DNA from: RGIG1828 sp045654685
GTDB lineage: Bacteria; Bacillota; Clostridia; UMGS1810
DNA length: 43,453 nt
Assembly (NCBI GenBank): GCA_045654685.1
Contig: JAZONV010000053.1
Coordinates: forward strand, 1 to 43,453
Reading direction: 5' to 3'
Below the pieces are notes generated by a model that did no database searches, had not been told where the DNA came from, and saw only the letters and a program-made list of their open reading frames with translations. Below, in pieces: positions 15,785 through 24,087 of this stretch (positions are counted from its first letter, which is position 1; each line of letters opens with the position of its first letter). A program made the translations under genes and the position numbers.

Positions 15785-16291
15785 CTATTTTTGATATTTC
15801 AATATTTTTTGGGCATATATCACACAATAGTTTGCGCAAACTCCCGTGAAAACACCGCTTATCATCGACAGGATTACCAAAAACAGAAAATAGTATGCCA
15901 CAGACAACTGCTGTGTAACCATAACAGCCACAATAATCTGTCCGAGATTATGAAAAATCGCACATATGATTCCTGTTGCCCACATAGATGAACGGTCTAT
16001 AAATTTCGTGCAAAAGCAAAGAGCCAAATAGCTGAGAATTCCACCTGCAACAGCATACAGCATAGACATAAGCTGACCAAACAGCATTGATGATATTATT
16101 ATCCTCATAACAAGAATTATAAATGCTTCCTTTTTGCCGAAAATATAAACCGCTACCATTGTTATTATGTTTGCAAGCCCCAGTTTTGCACCGGGAATAA
16201 CAGTCAATGGCGGAATCATACATTCCAGAGCATACAGCCCCAATGCCATTGACGAAAGAAGTGCCATGAGCACATATTTCCTGGTTTTCAT
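15785..16291 (-). CDS. Gx transporter family membrane protein (heptaprenyl diphosphate synthase component I type)
   Basis: 168 aa, with about five hydrophobic helices, and the family signature near the N-terminus: ALECMIPPL..IPGAKLGLANIITM (about 22-46). The Hpre_diP_synt_I family was first named from heptaprenyl diphosphate synthase but is now generally viewed as an ECF/Gx-type membrane transporter of unknown substrate. It is separated by one base from the NusG-II protein gene upstream, a pair that recurs in Clostridia, often near flavin-transfer (ApbE) or Rnf genes; no such gene is seen here. Start ATG with GGGAGCGTAAG upstream. Confidence 0.85.
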   Translation of the reverse strand: MKTRKYVLMALLSSMALGLYALECMIPPLTVIPGAKLGLANIITMVAVYIFGKKEAFIILVMRIIISSMLFGQLMSMLYAVAGGILSYLALCFCTKFIDRSSMWATGIICAIFHNLGQIIVAVMVTQQLSVAYYFLFLVILSMISGVFTGVCANYCVIYAQKILKYQK

Positions 16292-16292
16292 C

Positions 16293-16661
16293 TTACGCTC
16301 CCTGAGTTATGTCAACATCATCTTCATCATCTGTAAGTTTTATTACCACATTGTTGGGAAGGCAAACTATCGGTCTTGCGCCGTTTGAAATAGCTCCTTG
16401 TTTTATACAAAGCTTATCGGGACAATCTGCTTCAATCACCGATATCTGACCATTTTCAACAAATATAATATTTCCGTCAAGCTCTATTGTATAGGCATTT
16501 CTCACAGCAGTAAGGTCTATCTTATGAACAAGATTCCCATCTTCATAAATGCATGCAATTTTTTTGCCCTCATCTTTTGCATTAAGATATATTATCCCTG
16601 CGGCAGCGGCAATGGCAGCGGCAGAAAAACAAAGAGCAAGAACTTTTGTCGATTTTTTCAT
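16293..16661 (-). CDS. NusG domain II-containing secreted/anchored protein
   Basis: 122 aa. N-terminal hydrophobic segment (6-26) acting as anchor or signal, then a small NusG-II (PF07009-like) beta domain: strands around IACIYEDGNLVHKIDL, YTIELDGN and the conserved SVIEADCPDKLCIKQGAISNGARPIVCLPNNVVIKL with the C-P-D-K-x-C motif. Family members are extracytoplasmic, stand-alone NusG-II domains, unrelated to transcription as far as is known. Its ATG overlaps the dusB TGA (ATGA) and its stop is one base from the Gx transporter gene, so the three genes are translationally linked. Confidence 0.88.
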   Translation of the reverse strand: MKKSTKVLALCFSAAAIAAAAGIIYLNAKDEGKKIACIYEDGNLVHKIDLTAVRNAYTIELDGNIIFVENGQISVIEADCPDKLCIKQGAISNGARPIVCLPNNVVIKLTDDEDDVDITQGA

Positions 16662-17641
16662 TCAGTTTCATCTCCTTTGGAAAGATATTTCATATACTCA
16701 TCTATTATATTCATAAGTTCAGACAGAGTTTCTGTCTGACAAACTTCATTTCTGATTGCGGCTCCCGAATGCATACCTTTTGTATACCATGCAACATGTT
16801 TTCGTGATTCTCTCACACCAACTTTTTCCCCTTTTAGTTCACACATCAAAAGGATGTGTTCTTTCATAACAGAAAGCTTTTCTTCCCAGGTGGGGCGAGT
16901 TGTTATTGAGCCTGTTGATATATATTCATTAATCTGTCTGAAAATGAAGGGGTTTCCCTGAGCCCCTCTTGCAACCATAACACCGTCGCATCCGGTCTCT
17001 TTCATCATTGAAACTGCATCCTCCGGTTCAAAGGTATCTCCGTTTCCAATTACCGGAACAGAAACCACATCTTTAACTCTTTTGATATATGATCGGTCAG
17101 ATTTTCCGGAATAATACATTGCGGCAGTTCTCCCATGAACTGTTATGGCAGAAGCACCATTGTCCTCAATTATCCTTGCCAGGGTTTCCACATCAATAAA
17201 ATCTTTTATGCCTGAACGTATTTTGCAACTCACGGGAATGGAAACCGCATGGGAAACTGCTTTTACAATATCACCGATAAGTTTAAAATCCTTTAAAAGA
17301 GCACTTCCGTCACCACCTGATGTGACTTTCGGAGCGGGGCAGCCCATGTTTATGTCTATCATTTTTATGCCCATGTCCTCAATCCTTTTGGCAGACTCTG
17401 CCATAATGTCAGGCTCATGACCAAATATCTGAACTATGAGAGGTGCTTCTTCGGGTCGAGTTTCCATAAGAGCAAATGTTTTTTTGTCATTGTAGTGCAT
17501 TGCTTTTGCACTTACCATTTCGGAATATACCCCTCCTGCACCCCACTTTTTGCATAAAAGTCTGAATGCAAGGTCGGTTATACCTGCCATCGGTGCAAGA
17601 AAAATATTGTTTTCAAAATTTATATTACCTATTTTTATCAT
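16658..17641 (-). CDS. dusB: tRNA-dihydrouridine synthase
   Basis: 327 aa TIM-barrel flavoenzyme that reduces uridine to dihydrouridine in tRNA using FMN and NADPH. The N-terminal LAPMAGITDLAFR (15-27) binds FMN, DINMGCPAPKV carries the catalytic Cys101, ITVHGRT and IGNGD and VARGAQGNPFIF are the expected barrel motifs, and the last third is the small helical tRNA-binding domain. Length matches the DusB/Dus family. It starts a small operon with the NusG-II and Gx genes. I see no strong ribosome site before the ATG at 17641. Confidence 0.95.
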   Translation of the reverse strand: MIKIGNINFENNIFLAPMAGITDLAFRLLCKKWGAGGVYSEMVSAKAMHYNDKKTFALMETRPEEAPLIVQIFGHEPDIMAESAKRIEDMGIKMIDINMGCPAPKVTSGGDGSALLKDFKLIGDIVKAVSHAVSIPVSCKIRSGIKDFIDVETLARIIEDNGASAITVHGRTAAMYYSGKSDRSYIKRVKDVVSVPVIGNGDTFEPEDAVSMMKETGCDGVMVARGAQGNPFIFRQINEYISTGSITTRPTWEEKLSVMKEHILLMCELKGEKVGVRESRKHVAWYTKGMHSGAAIRNEVCQTETLSELMNIIDEYMKYLSKGDETE

Positions 17642-17721
17642 ATCAATAACTTTTATACCTTTCGGGTGATTTTACACAAGATTATCCGAACTGTGGAATT
17701 TAAAACCCTACAAAACTTTAA

Positions 17722-17753
17722 ATGCGGTATGACAACAATAGGTCATACCGCAT
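17722..17753 (-). terminator. hairpin between nrdR and dusB
   Basis: Perfect 12-bp inverted repeat, ATGCGGTATGAC (17722-17733) with GTCATACCGCAT (17742-17753), 8-base loop. On the minus strand it is followed by TTTAAAGTTTTG. Probable terminator of the nrdR transcript. Confidence 0.7.
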
Positions 17754-17853
17754 CTGTATTGCAGATATTGAAAGGGTATGCAATCAAATCTATACAACAC
17801 CCTCCTATTTTCTCCACACTACCTACGGAGCATGAAAAAAACAAATTTACAGT

Positions 17854-18309
17854 TTATTTTGAGCGAATGAGAGAACTGAGTTCTTCCATAAATGAGTTTA
17901 CATCCCTGAACTCACGATATACGGACGCAAAACGAACATATGCAATGTCGTTCAAAACTTTAAGCTTGTCCATAACAAGTTCACCAATCTCGGTTGATGT
18001 TACTTCACGGTCAAGGGAATTATTGAGAACACTTTCAATTTCAAGAACCATATTTTCAATCTGGGCAAAGCTAACAGGTGTTTTTTCACAAGCACGGAGA
18101 AGTCCGTTTAAGAGTTTCTGTCTGTTATACACCTGACGTTTACCGTCTTTTTTGATGATTACAAGAGGAACAGATTCAATCTGCTCATAGGTTGTAAATC
18201 TTTTTTCACACTTAAGACATTCTCTTCGACGTCTTATGGAAGAGCCGTCATCGATGGGTCTTGAATCTATTACTTTACTTTCGAGGTACTCACAATATGG
18301 ACATTTCAT
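17854..18309 (-). CDS. nrdR: transcriptional repressor NrdR
   Basis: 151 aa from the ATG at 18309 (GAGGAG upstream); a longer in-frame start would add nine unusual residues. Zinc ribbon CPYC ... CLKC (Cys3, 6, 31, 34) followed by RRRRECLKCEKRFTTYE, then an ATP-cone domain (about 49-139) with the VVIIKKDGKRQVYNRQKL entry. NrdR senses ATP/dATP and represses ribonucleotide reductase genes. No ribonucleotide reductase gene is in the window; the gene follows ftsZ, an arrangement that would link replication and division supply only by neighbourhood. Confidence 0.97.
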   Translation of the reverse strand: MKCPYCEYLESKVIDSRPIDDGSSIRRRRECLKCEKRFTTYEQIESVPLVIIKKDGKRQVYNRQKLLNGLLRACEKTPVSFAQIENMVLEIESVLNNSLDREVTSTEIGELVMDKLKVLNDIAYVRFASVYREFRDVNSFMEELSSLIRSK

Positions 18310-18336
18310 AATATTTCTCTCCTCAAATTTAAACAA

Positions 18337-18377
18337 ATATGCTGTACATAGTCTTACAGGCTAAGTATACAGCATAT
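18337..18377 (-). terminator. terminator/attenuator between ftsZ and nrdR
   Basis: ATATGCTGTA (18337-18346) pairs with TACAGCATAT (18368-18377), 21-base loop, starting 12 bases after the ftsZ stop; TTTGTTT follows on the minus strand, and the nrdR ribosome site comes soon after. It would limit read-through from ftsZ into nrdR. Confidence 0.65.
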
Positions 18378-18388
18378 CTGAAAAGTTT

Positions 18389-19450
18389 TTATCTTTTGTT
18401 AAGGAAATCGGGGATTTCAAATCCGCCAACGTCCGCAAAGTCACCGCCGGAAAGAAGATCAGCAGCATCATTTTTGGAAGATTTTGATTCTTCGAATCCG
18501 GTTGCAACAACTGTGATAACAATTTCGTCTCCCAAAGATTCATCAATAGATGTACCGAAAATAATGTTTGCATCCGGATCAACAAGCTGATGAACAAGTT
18601 CAGAAGCCTGTTCGATTTCCATAAGACCAAGATCGCTGGAACCTGCAACATTGAGTACAACTTTCTTTGCACCATCAATTGTGGTTTCAAGAAGTGGGCT
18701 GTAGATAGCATCTTTTACTGCTTCTTCTGCTCTGTTGTCGCCTGATGCTCTTCCGATACCCATATGAGCAACACCTGTGTTTCTCATAACAGAAGAAATA
18801 TCAGCAAAGTCAAGGTTGATGTAACCGGGGCTTGTGATAAGGTCAGAAATACCTTTTACGCCCTGACTGAGAATCTTGTCTGCAGTTTTGAATGCATCTT
18901 TCATAGATGTTTTGCGGTCACATATGTCAAGAAGCTTGTTGTTTGGAATAACTACAAGAGCATCTACACAATCTTTGAGAACTTCTATACCTTTTTCAGC
19001 ATGAATCATTCTCTGTTTTCCTTCAAATCCGAAAGGTTTTGTTACAACACCAACGGTGAGTATACCCATTTCTTTAGCAATTGAAGCAACGATGGGAGCA
19101 GCACCTGTTCCTGTTCCGCCGCCCATACCTGCTGTTACAAATACCATGTTGGCATCTGCAAGTGCCTGTTTGATTTCATCACGGCTTTCTTCAGCCGCTT
19201 TCTGTCCGATTTCGGGATTTGCACCGGCACCAAGACCCTTTGTGAGTTTTTCACCGATCTGGATTTTGCCGTTTGCTTTTGATGCACTTTCTCCGAAAAG
19301 AACCTGTTTGTCTGTATTAACTGCTATAAATTCAACGCCTGAAAGTCCGTCTTCAATCATACGGTCAACAGCATTGTTTCCGCCACCGCCGACACCGACA
19401 ACTTTCATATTGGCTCCTACGATTTCTCTTTCGTTATCAAATTCTAACAT
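18389..19450 (-). CDS. ftsZ: cell division protein FtsZ
   Basis: 353 aa from the ATG at 19450, which has AGAGGAGG upstream; a longer upstream start has no support. Tubulin-like GTPase that polymerises into the division ring. Signature motifs: KVVGVGGGGNNAVDRM (16-31), GGGTGTG GTP loop (110-116), NxDFADI T7-loop-type segment (NLDFADISSVM). After a short linker it ends in the conserved C-terminal peptide EIPDFLNKR that binds FtsA, SepF and others. No ftsA gene precedes it here, so tethering probably relies on SepF or a distant FtsA. Confidence 0.98.
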   Translation of the reverse strand: MLEFDNEREIVGANMKVVGVGGGGNNAVDRMIEDGLSGVEFIAVNTDKQVLFGESASKANGKIQIGEKLTKGLGAGANPEIGQKAAEESRDEIKQALADANMVFVTAGMGGGTGTGAAPIVASIAKEMGILTVGVVTKPFGFEGKQRMIHAEKGIEVLKDCVDALVVIPNNKLLDICDRKTSMKDAFKTADKILSQGVKGISDLITSPGYINLDFADISSVMRNTGVAHMGIGRASGDNRAEEAVKDAIYSPLLETTIDGAKKVVLNVAGSSDLGLMEIEQASELVHQLVDPDANIIFGTSIDESLGDEIVITVVATGFEESKSSKNDAADLLSGGDFADVGGFEIPDFLNKR

Positions 19451-19483
19451 GGTTTTTCCTCCTCTAACCCATATTAATGATTT

Positions 19484-19492
19484 ATTATAACA
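19484..19492 (-). promoter_or_regulatory. extended -10 promoter for ftsZ
   Basis: TGTTATAAT on the minus strand is an extended -10 element with no good -35 at the right distance, about 34 bases before the ftsZ ATG. ftsZ is 127 bases downstream of ftsQ, so a private promoter is plausible. Confidence 0.5.
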
Positions 19493-19577
19493 TAGTTTCA
19501 AAAATAATGCTATACTTTTTTTGGGTTTTTTATTTTTTTGTACAAAATCAACAATTTTAGAACTTATACCGTGGTTT

Positions 19578-20375
19578 CTATGACATACTGCTTGTTACAT
19601 TTTCTGTATCAGAAAGCTCAATCACCCCTCCGGTCTGTGATTCGGGAATTTCGGGAATAATGGCTTTCAGAAAAGCAATTTTATATTCAATGTTGTCGCC
19701 GTCTTTTTCACCGTCTTTTCCCATGTTTACCAAGGTGTCGTTTCTGAGTGTCATTTTTATGTCATTAAGATCTGTGAGATCTATAAATTTCACTTTTGAA
19801 AGAATCCCCTGACTTTTAAGTTCGGTCAGCATTTTCTCTATAAGTTCAGATACTGTTTTTGCATCTTTCCTGTCAATTTTTATGTATTGACCTCTCTTTG
19901 TGTCCGTAAGTTTGATTCCCTTTATAACCGGAACACTTCTCTCAAGTCCCGACATTGTTGAAATTACCGTTCCCGTTTCGTCTATACCGGTATATGCCGC
20001 CTTTTCCATAATATAGGCGCTTTCTGTTTTTTCATATACTCTGATGGTAACATCTCCGGGCAGAGAACGTATGATTTCTATGTCGGATACACAGCCAAGT
20101 CCCTTTATGGAACTTCTGGTTTTCTTGAAATCTATTCTGAAAATATTATCTCCCTTTTTTATGCCGGAAGCCTTTACAATTTCCTTCTTTTCCAGTTCTG
20201 CATTCCCTATCACATCTATGGATCTGATTTTAAAAACCGGCGACATGAGAAAAAGTATCACCGCAAATGCTGCAAGACACAGAATTCCGGCAATCTTTGC
20301 ACGGGCAACCGTGGTTTTGTAGGGCGATTTTTTCTTTCTGTATTCAGTTGTACCCCTATTTCTGTCATTATTCAT
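19578..20375 (-). CDS. ftsQ: cell division protein FtsQ/DivIB
   Basis: 265 aa. Short basic cytoplasmic tail, single transmembrane helix (about 27-45), then a POTRA domain (about 48-118; FKIRSIDVIGNAELEKKEIVKASGI...RIDFKKTRSSIKGLGCVSDIEIIRSLPGDVTIRVYEK) and the FtsQ beta domain (about 120-225). Part of the divisome core with FtsL/FtsB. Its ATG lies next to the murA TGA. The C-terminal 20 residues are a polar tail. Confidence 0.93.
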   Translation of the reverse strand: MNNDRNRGTTEYRKKKSPYKTTVARAKIAGILCLAAFAVILFLMSPVFKIRSIDVIGNAELEKKEIVKASGIKKGDNIFRIDFKKTRSSIKGLGCVSDIEIIRSLPGDVTIRVYEKTESAYIMEKAAYTGIDETGTVISTMSGLERSVPVIKGIKLTDTKRGQYIKIDRKDAKTVSELIEKMLTELKSQGILSKVKFIDLTDLNDIKMTLRNDTLVNMGKDGEKDGDNIEYKIAFLKAIIPEIPESQTGGVIELSDTENVTSSMS

Positions 20376-20376
20376 T

Positions 20377-21630
20377 TCATTCTATCCTCTCTATGTTCGC
20401 ACCGAGGTTTTTCAGCGAACCGCAAAGGTCTTCATAACCTCTGTCAATATATCTGATATCAGAGATTGTGCTCTCTCCTTCTGCCCCGAGAGATGCACAC
20501 ACAAGAGCCGCACCGCATCTCAAATCGCAGGATGACACGTCCGAACCGCAAAGTGTGTGAACACCTTTTACAACAGCACATCTTCCGACAATGTCAATAT
20601 CTGCACCCATGGCACACAACCGTTGGCAATGTCCCATTCGATTTTCAAATATGGTCTCACAAACAACTCCCACTCCGTAGGATGTCGTCATTGCCGCCAT
20701 GATAAGCGGTTGACAGTCCGTCGGAAATCCGGGGTATGGATATGTTTTGATACACGGAAGATTTATGAGACGATTTGTTTTTGTTATTTCTATTGCATCT
20801 TTACCAACATCTACATTCATCCCCATCTTTCTGTATGACGCAATCACAGATGAAAGGTGAAGGGGGTCTATATCATTTATTTTTACATTTCCGCCTGCAC
20901 ATGCAACGGCGGTAAGATAGGTTGAGGCAACAATTCTGTCACCAATAACGCTGACCTCCCCCGATGAGGGAGTGCAGGTTCCTTTTATGTGAATTTCCTC
21001 TGTGCCGTCTCCTTTTATGAGAACTCCAACAGAGCGAAGATAGTCTGCAAGATTTACAATTTCCGGCTCTCTTGCGGCGTTCTTTATAACCGTAACCGCC
21101 GGGGTGAGCGACGAGGCAATCATTATATTTTCCGTTGCACCAACAGAGGGGAAATCAAGAAATATCTTTGCTCCGTGCAAAACATCTGCAACACAAAGAG
21201 TTCCGCCGCACATAGCGGAAATTTCAGCTCCCATCTCCCCAAAAGCTTTCAGGTGAAGATTTATGGGACGTCTGCCTATACAACATCCTCCGCTTCCTGA
21301 AATAAGAACTCTCTTACCCCTTGCAAGAAGAGCACCTGCAAAAAGACTTGAGCTCCGTGTCTGCCTCACTATTTCATAGGGAATATCTTTGGGCGAAAAA
21401 TTTGAAGAATCTACAATTACATCTTTTCCGTCGCGACTGACCTCACATCCGAGAAGCGTAAGAATCTCGAAGGCGTTTCTTACATCCGAAAGATCCGGAC
21501 AATTATGTATAACACTTCTGCCACCGTTTATCACAGTTGCGGCAAGAATTGGTAATGCAGCGTTTTTTGAACCGTGAACGGTTATTTCACCTGAAAGAGG
21601 GTTTCCGCCTTTTATTTTATAGCGCTTCAT
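20377..21630 (-). CDS. murA: UDP-N-acetylglucosamine 1-carboxyvinyltransferase (first MurA)
   Basis: 417 aa from the ATG at 21630 (GGAGGTG upstream). First committed step of peptidoglycan synthesis: transfers enolpyruvyl from PEP to UDP-GlcNAc. Lys22 in GSKNAA and the catalytic Cys116 in SGGCCIGRRPINLH (fosfomycin target) are present, as is the C-terminal RYIDRGYEDL motif. It sits between murG and ftsQ, where murC/murB stand in the classical cluster. A second MurA is encoded at 37814-39073; Gram-positive bacteria often keep two. Confidence 0.95.
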   Translation of the reverse strand: MKRYKIKGGNPLSGEITVHGSKNAALPILAATVINGGRSVIHNCPDLSDVRNAFEILTLLGCEVSRDGKDVIVDSSNFSPKDIPYEIVRQTRSSSLFAGALLARGKRVLISGSGGCCIGRRPINLHLKAFGEMGAEISAMCGGTLCVADVLHGAKIFLDFPSVGATENIMIASSLTPAVTVIKNAAREPEIVNLADYLRSVGVLIKGDGTEEIHIKGTCTPSSGEVSVIGDRIVASTYLTAVACAGGNVKINDIDPLHLSSVIASYRKMGMNVDVGKDAIEITKTNRLINLPCIKTYPYPGFPTDCQPLIMAAMTTSYGVGVVCETIFENRMGHCQRLCAMGADIDIVGRCAVVKGVHTLCGSDVSSCDLRCGAALVCASLGAEGESTISDIRYIDRGYEDLCGSLKNLGANIERIE

Positions 21631-21709
21631 AAAAGCACCTCCGCACAAAATTAATATGCCTATATTCTATGCGAAAACACTCTTTTTGTTACTTTTGTAC
21701 TGTTTGAAA

Positions 21710-21804
21710 TTACACCTTATGGGTGATTTATCTTATTATATTTACTGAAGGTGTAAGTTCCGCATGGTAGGTAGATAGGTAGGTAATTAGTGCGGAACTT
21801 ACAC
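21710..21804. repeat. nested inverted repeats between murG and murA
   Basis: TTACACCTT (21710-21718) pairs with AAGGTGTAA (21748-21756), and the overlapping GTGTAAGTTCCGCA (21751-21764) pairs perfectly with TGCGGAACTTACAC (21791-21804). The two stems exclude each other. The 26-base loop of the second is a run of GGTA/GGTAGATA units. No T-run on the minus strand. Could be an alternative-fold RNA switch or a small palindromic mobile repeat. Confidence 0.8.
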
Positions 21805-21819
21805 AGGAAATTGACAATT

Positions 21820-22926
21820 TTAGTTTTTACGGGTTAATTCTTTCATTTTTTCATACATAATATCCAATGCATTTACACTACTGATTTTTCCGGAATTTTT
21901 CTGCAATTGGATTGCTTTTTCTTCATCTGTCAATATGCTTTCCAAAGCGCTTTTCAAACTGTCTTTATTAAAGTCTTTTTCTAAAATTGTAATTGCTGCC
22001 CCATTATCCGAAAGGGCTCTTGCATTATATTCCTGATGATTGTTTGTTACATTTGGTGACGGCACCAAAATTGCAGGTTTTGAAAGAGCACAAAGTTCTG
22101 ACACGGTTATGGCACCTGAACGACACACACAAACATCTGATGCATTCATTGCCTCATCCATGTTGTGAATATAGGGAACTACCGATATGTCGGCATTTTT
22201 ATGTATACCGGCGTTTTCAGCCATTTTCATACACTTATCATAATTTCTCTGTCCTGTGGCAAAAAGCACCTTGACTTTGCTTCCCTTTTCAAGCTCCGAC
22301 ATATACTCAATTGCAACCTTGTTGAGAGCATCAGCACCAAGACTTCCTCCAAAAATGAGAACAAGCTTCTCATCTGAAAGTCCAAAGGCATTTCTTGCCT
22401 TTTCCCTTGTACACTTAAGAATTGAGGGTCTTATGGGATTGCCCGTGAAGAGAATTTCTTTTGCACCTTTAAGATATTTTCTGCTTTCTTCAAAACTTAT
22501 GGCTGTTACAGATGATTTTCCCGACAGGAATTTTATGGCACTTCCGGGAAAAACATTTTGTTCATGAATAATTGTGGGAATTTTCATTGAATTTGCCGCC
22601 ATAACGGCAGGTGCACAAACATACCCACCCGTACCGACAACAATATCGGGCTTGAATTCTTTTATAATCTTTTTACATTTGGATTTGGCGGTCAGCATAT
22701 GAAAAAAAGCTTTGATATTTTCCGCTGTTATTTTCTTGCTGAGGCCTTCCACTTTCACATATTTTATTTCATAACCTGCCTGAGGCACAAGAGTGCTCTC
22801 AAGGCCTTTTTCTGTTCCGACAAACAGTATTTCGGCTTTTTTGTCAAATTCCTTTGCATATCCCGCTATAGCAAGAGCAGGATTGATATGTCCGGCTGTT
22901 CCGCCTCCGGCAAGTAATATTCTCAA
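21820..22926 (-). CDS. murG: MurG, lipid II-forming N-acetylglucosaminyltransferase
   Basis: 368 aa from a TTG at 22926 that lies eight bases after AGGAG; the GTG three codons upstream would be too close to that site. Peripheral membrane GT-B enzyme that adds GlcNAc to lipid I. Motifs: ILLAGGGTAGHINPALA (3-19), VVGTGGYVCAPAV, IHEQNVFPG, LIFGGSLGADALN, and the donor-site SGAITVSELCAL...HQEYNA. Follows ftsW by 11 bases. Confidence 0.95.
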   Translation of the reverse strand: MRILLAGGGTAGHINPALAIAGYAKEFDKKAEILFVGTEKGLESTLVPQAGYEIKYVKVEGLSKKITAENIKAFFHMLTAKSKCKKIIKEFKPDIVVGTGGYVCAPAVMAANSMKIPTIIHEQNVFPGSAIKFLSGKSSVTAISFEESRKYLKGAKEILFTGNPIRPSILKCTREKARNAFGLSDEKLVLIFGGSLGADALNKVAIEYMSELEKGSKVKVLFATGQRNYDKCMKMAENAGIHKNADISVVPYIHNMDEAMNASDVCVCRSGAITVSELCALSKPAILVPSPNVTNNHQEYNARALSDNGAAITILEKDFNKDSLKSALESILTDEEKAIQLQKNSGKISSVNALDIMYEKMKELTRKN

Positions 22927-22937
22927 AGTTTTCACTC

Positions 22938-24056
22938 CTATTTTTCACATTCTCTCGATATGGAAAGAACAACTCCCATTTCCGCAAGGATAAATACAAG
23001 GGATGTTCCGCCGTAACTGAAAAACGGCAAAGGCATGCCTGTTGCGGGAATTGACGAGGTGACAACGGCAATGTTTATAACAACCTGAATGGCAATAAGA
23101 CCCATTATTCCTATGACTGTAAGGCGGGAAAATTTATCAGGTGCATGAATGGCAATATTTATTCCCTTCCACAAAAGTATGGCAAAAAGCACAACAACTA
23201 AAAGTGCCCCTATAAAACCAAGTTCCTCACATATTATGGGGAAAATAAAGTCATTATGAGCTTCCGGCAGATACAAATATTTCTGACGGCTCTGACCAAG
23301 ACCCAAGCCAAAAAATCCGCCGCTTCCTATGGCATATAGTGACTGAATTATCTGAAATCCCGCTCCGGAACTGTCTTTGAAAGGATCAAGGAAGGATGTT
23401 ACACGCGCCATACGATATGGTGCACTTATCATTGCTATAACCGCAACACCAAGAGCCGGGAACCCGATTGCCATAAAATGCGAAACCTTTGCCCCTGCAG
23501 CCCAGAGAATTACGAAACCGGTTAAAACTATTACTATGGCACCACTAAGGTGTGGTTCTATGAATACCAGAAGGGCAAGTGCTCCGGTTATGAATATATA
23601 TGGCAGAAAACCTTTGCTGAAGGTCTTCAACGCCTCTTTATTGACGCTGAGGCTTCGGGCAAGAAAAATTATTATGGCAAATTTTGCAACCTCGGAGGGC
23701 TGAAAACTGAATGACCCAAATCCAATCCAACGTTTTGCACCTTTTACTTCGATACCGATTATGGGAACCAAAATGAGAAGAATGACGCTGATTACCATAA
23801 GATGAAGTGCATATTTATATACTGTCTTATATGGGATTCTGGAAACGGTAAGCATCATGACAACACCTATTACCGCCCAGGCAAGCTGTCTTTTTACAAA
23901 ATAGAGAGCATCATCATACTGATAGTGAGCCGATGCGGAACTTGCACTGAAAACCATAATAAGCCCATAGCACAAAAGTGCAAGAACAGTTATCATAAAA
24001 GATACGTCCATTTTTTTAAGTGGCCTTAAACTTGCAATTTTTTGAGACGCTTTCAA
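22938..24056 (-). CDS. ftsW: peptidoglycan glycosyltransferase FtsW (SEDS family)
   Basis: 372 aa, about ten membrane helices, starting at a TTG eight bases after AGGAGG. SEDS hallmarks: SRIPYK, GAKRWIGFGSFSFQPSEVAK, HLSGA and the large extracytoplasmic loop GLGLGQSRQKYLYLPEAHNDFIFPIICEELGFIG, then the PFFSYGGTS end. It polymerises glycan strands together with the class B PBP encoded upstream. Being in the dcw cluster it may be the vegetative FtsW or a SpoVE; the sequence alone does not decide. Confidence 0.94.
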   Translation of the reverse strand: MKASQKIASLRPLKKMDVSFMITVLALLCYGLIMVFSASSASAHYQYDDALYFVKRQLAWAVIGVVMMLTVSRIPYKTVYKYALHLMVISVILLILVPIIGIEVKGAKRWIGFGSFSFQPSEVAKFAIIIFLARSLSVNKEALKTFSKGFLPYIFITGALALLVFIEPHLSGAIVIVLTGFVILWAAGAKVSHFMAIGFPALGVAVIAMISAPYRMARVTSFLDPFKDSSGAGFQIIQSLYAIGSGGFFGLGLGQSRQKYLYLPEAHNDFIFPIICEELGFIGALLVVVLFAILLWKGINIAIHAPDKFSRLTVIGIMGLIAIQVVINIAVVTSSIPATGMPLPFFSYGGTSLVFILAEMGVVLSISRECEK

Positions 24057-24087
24057 TGCCTTTTCCTCCTCTATTTTTTAAAATTTA

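Noticed and set aside
17666..18136. 156-codon plus-strand ORF
   Set aside because: It runs antisense through the terminator and nrdR; nrdR is unambiguous on the other strand.
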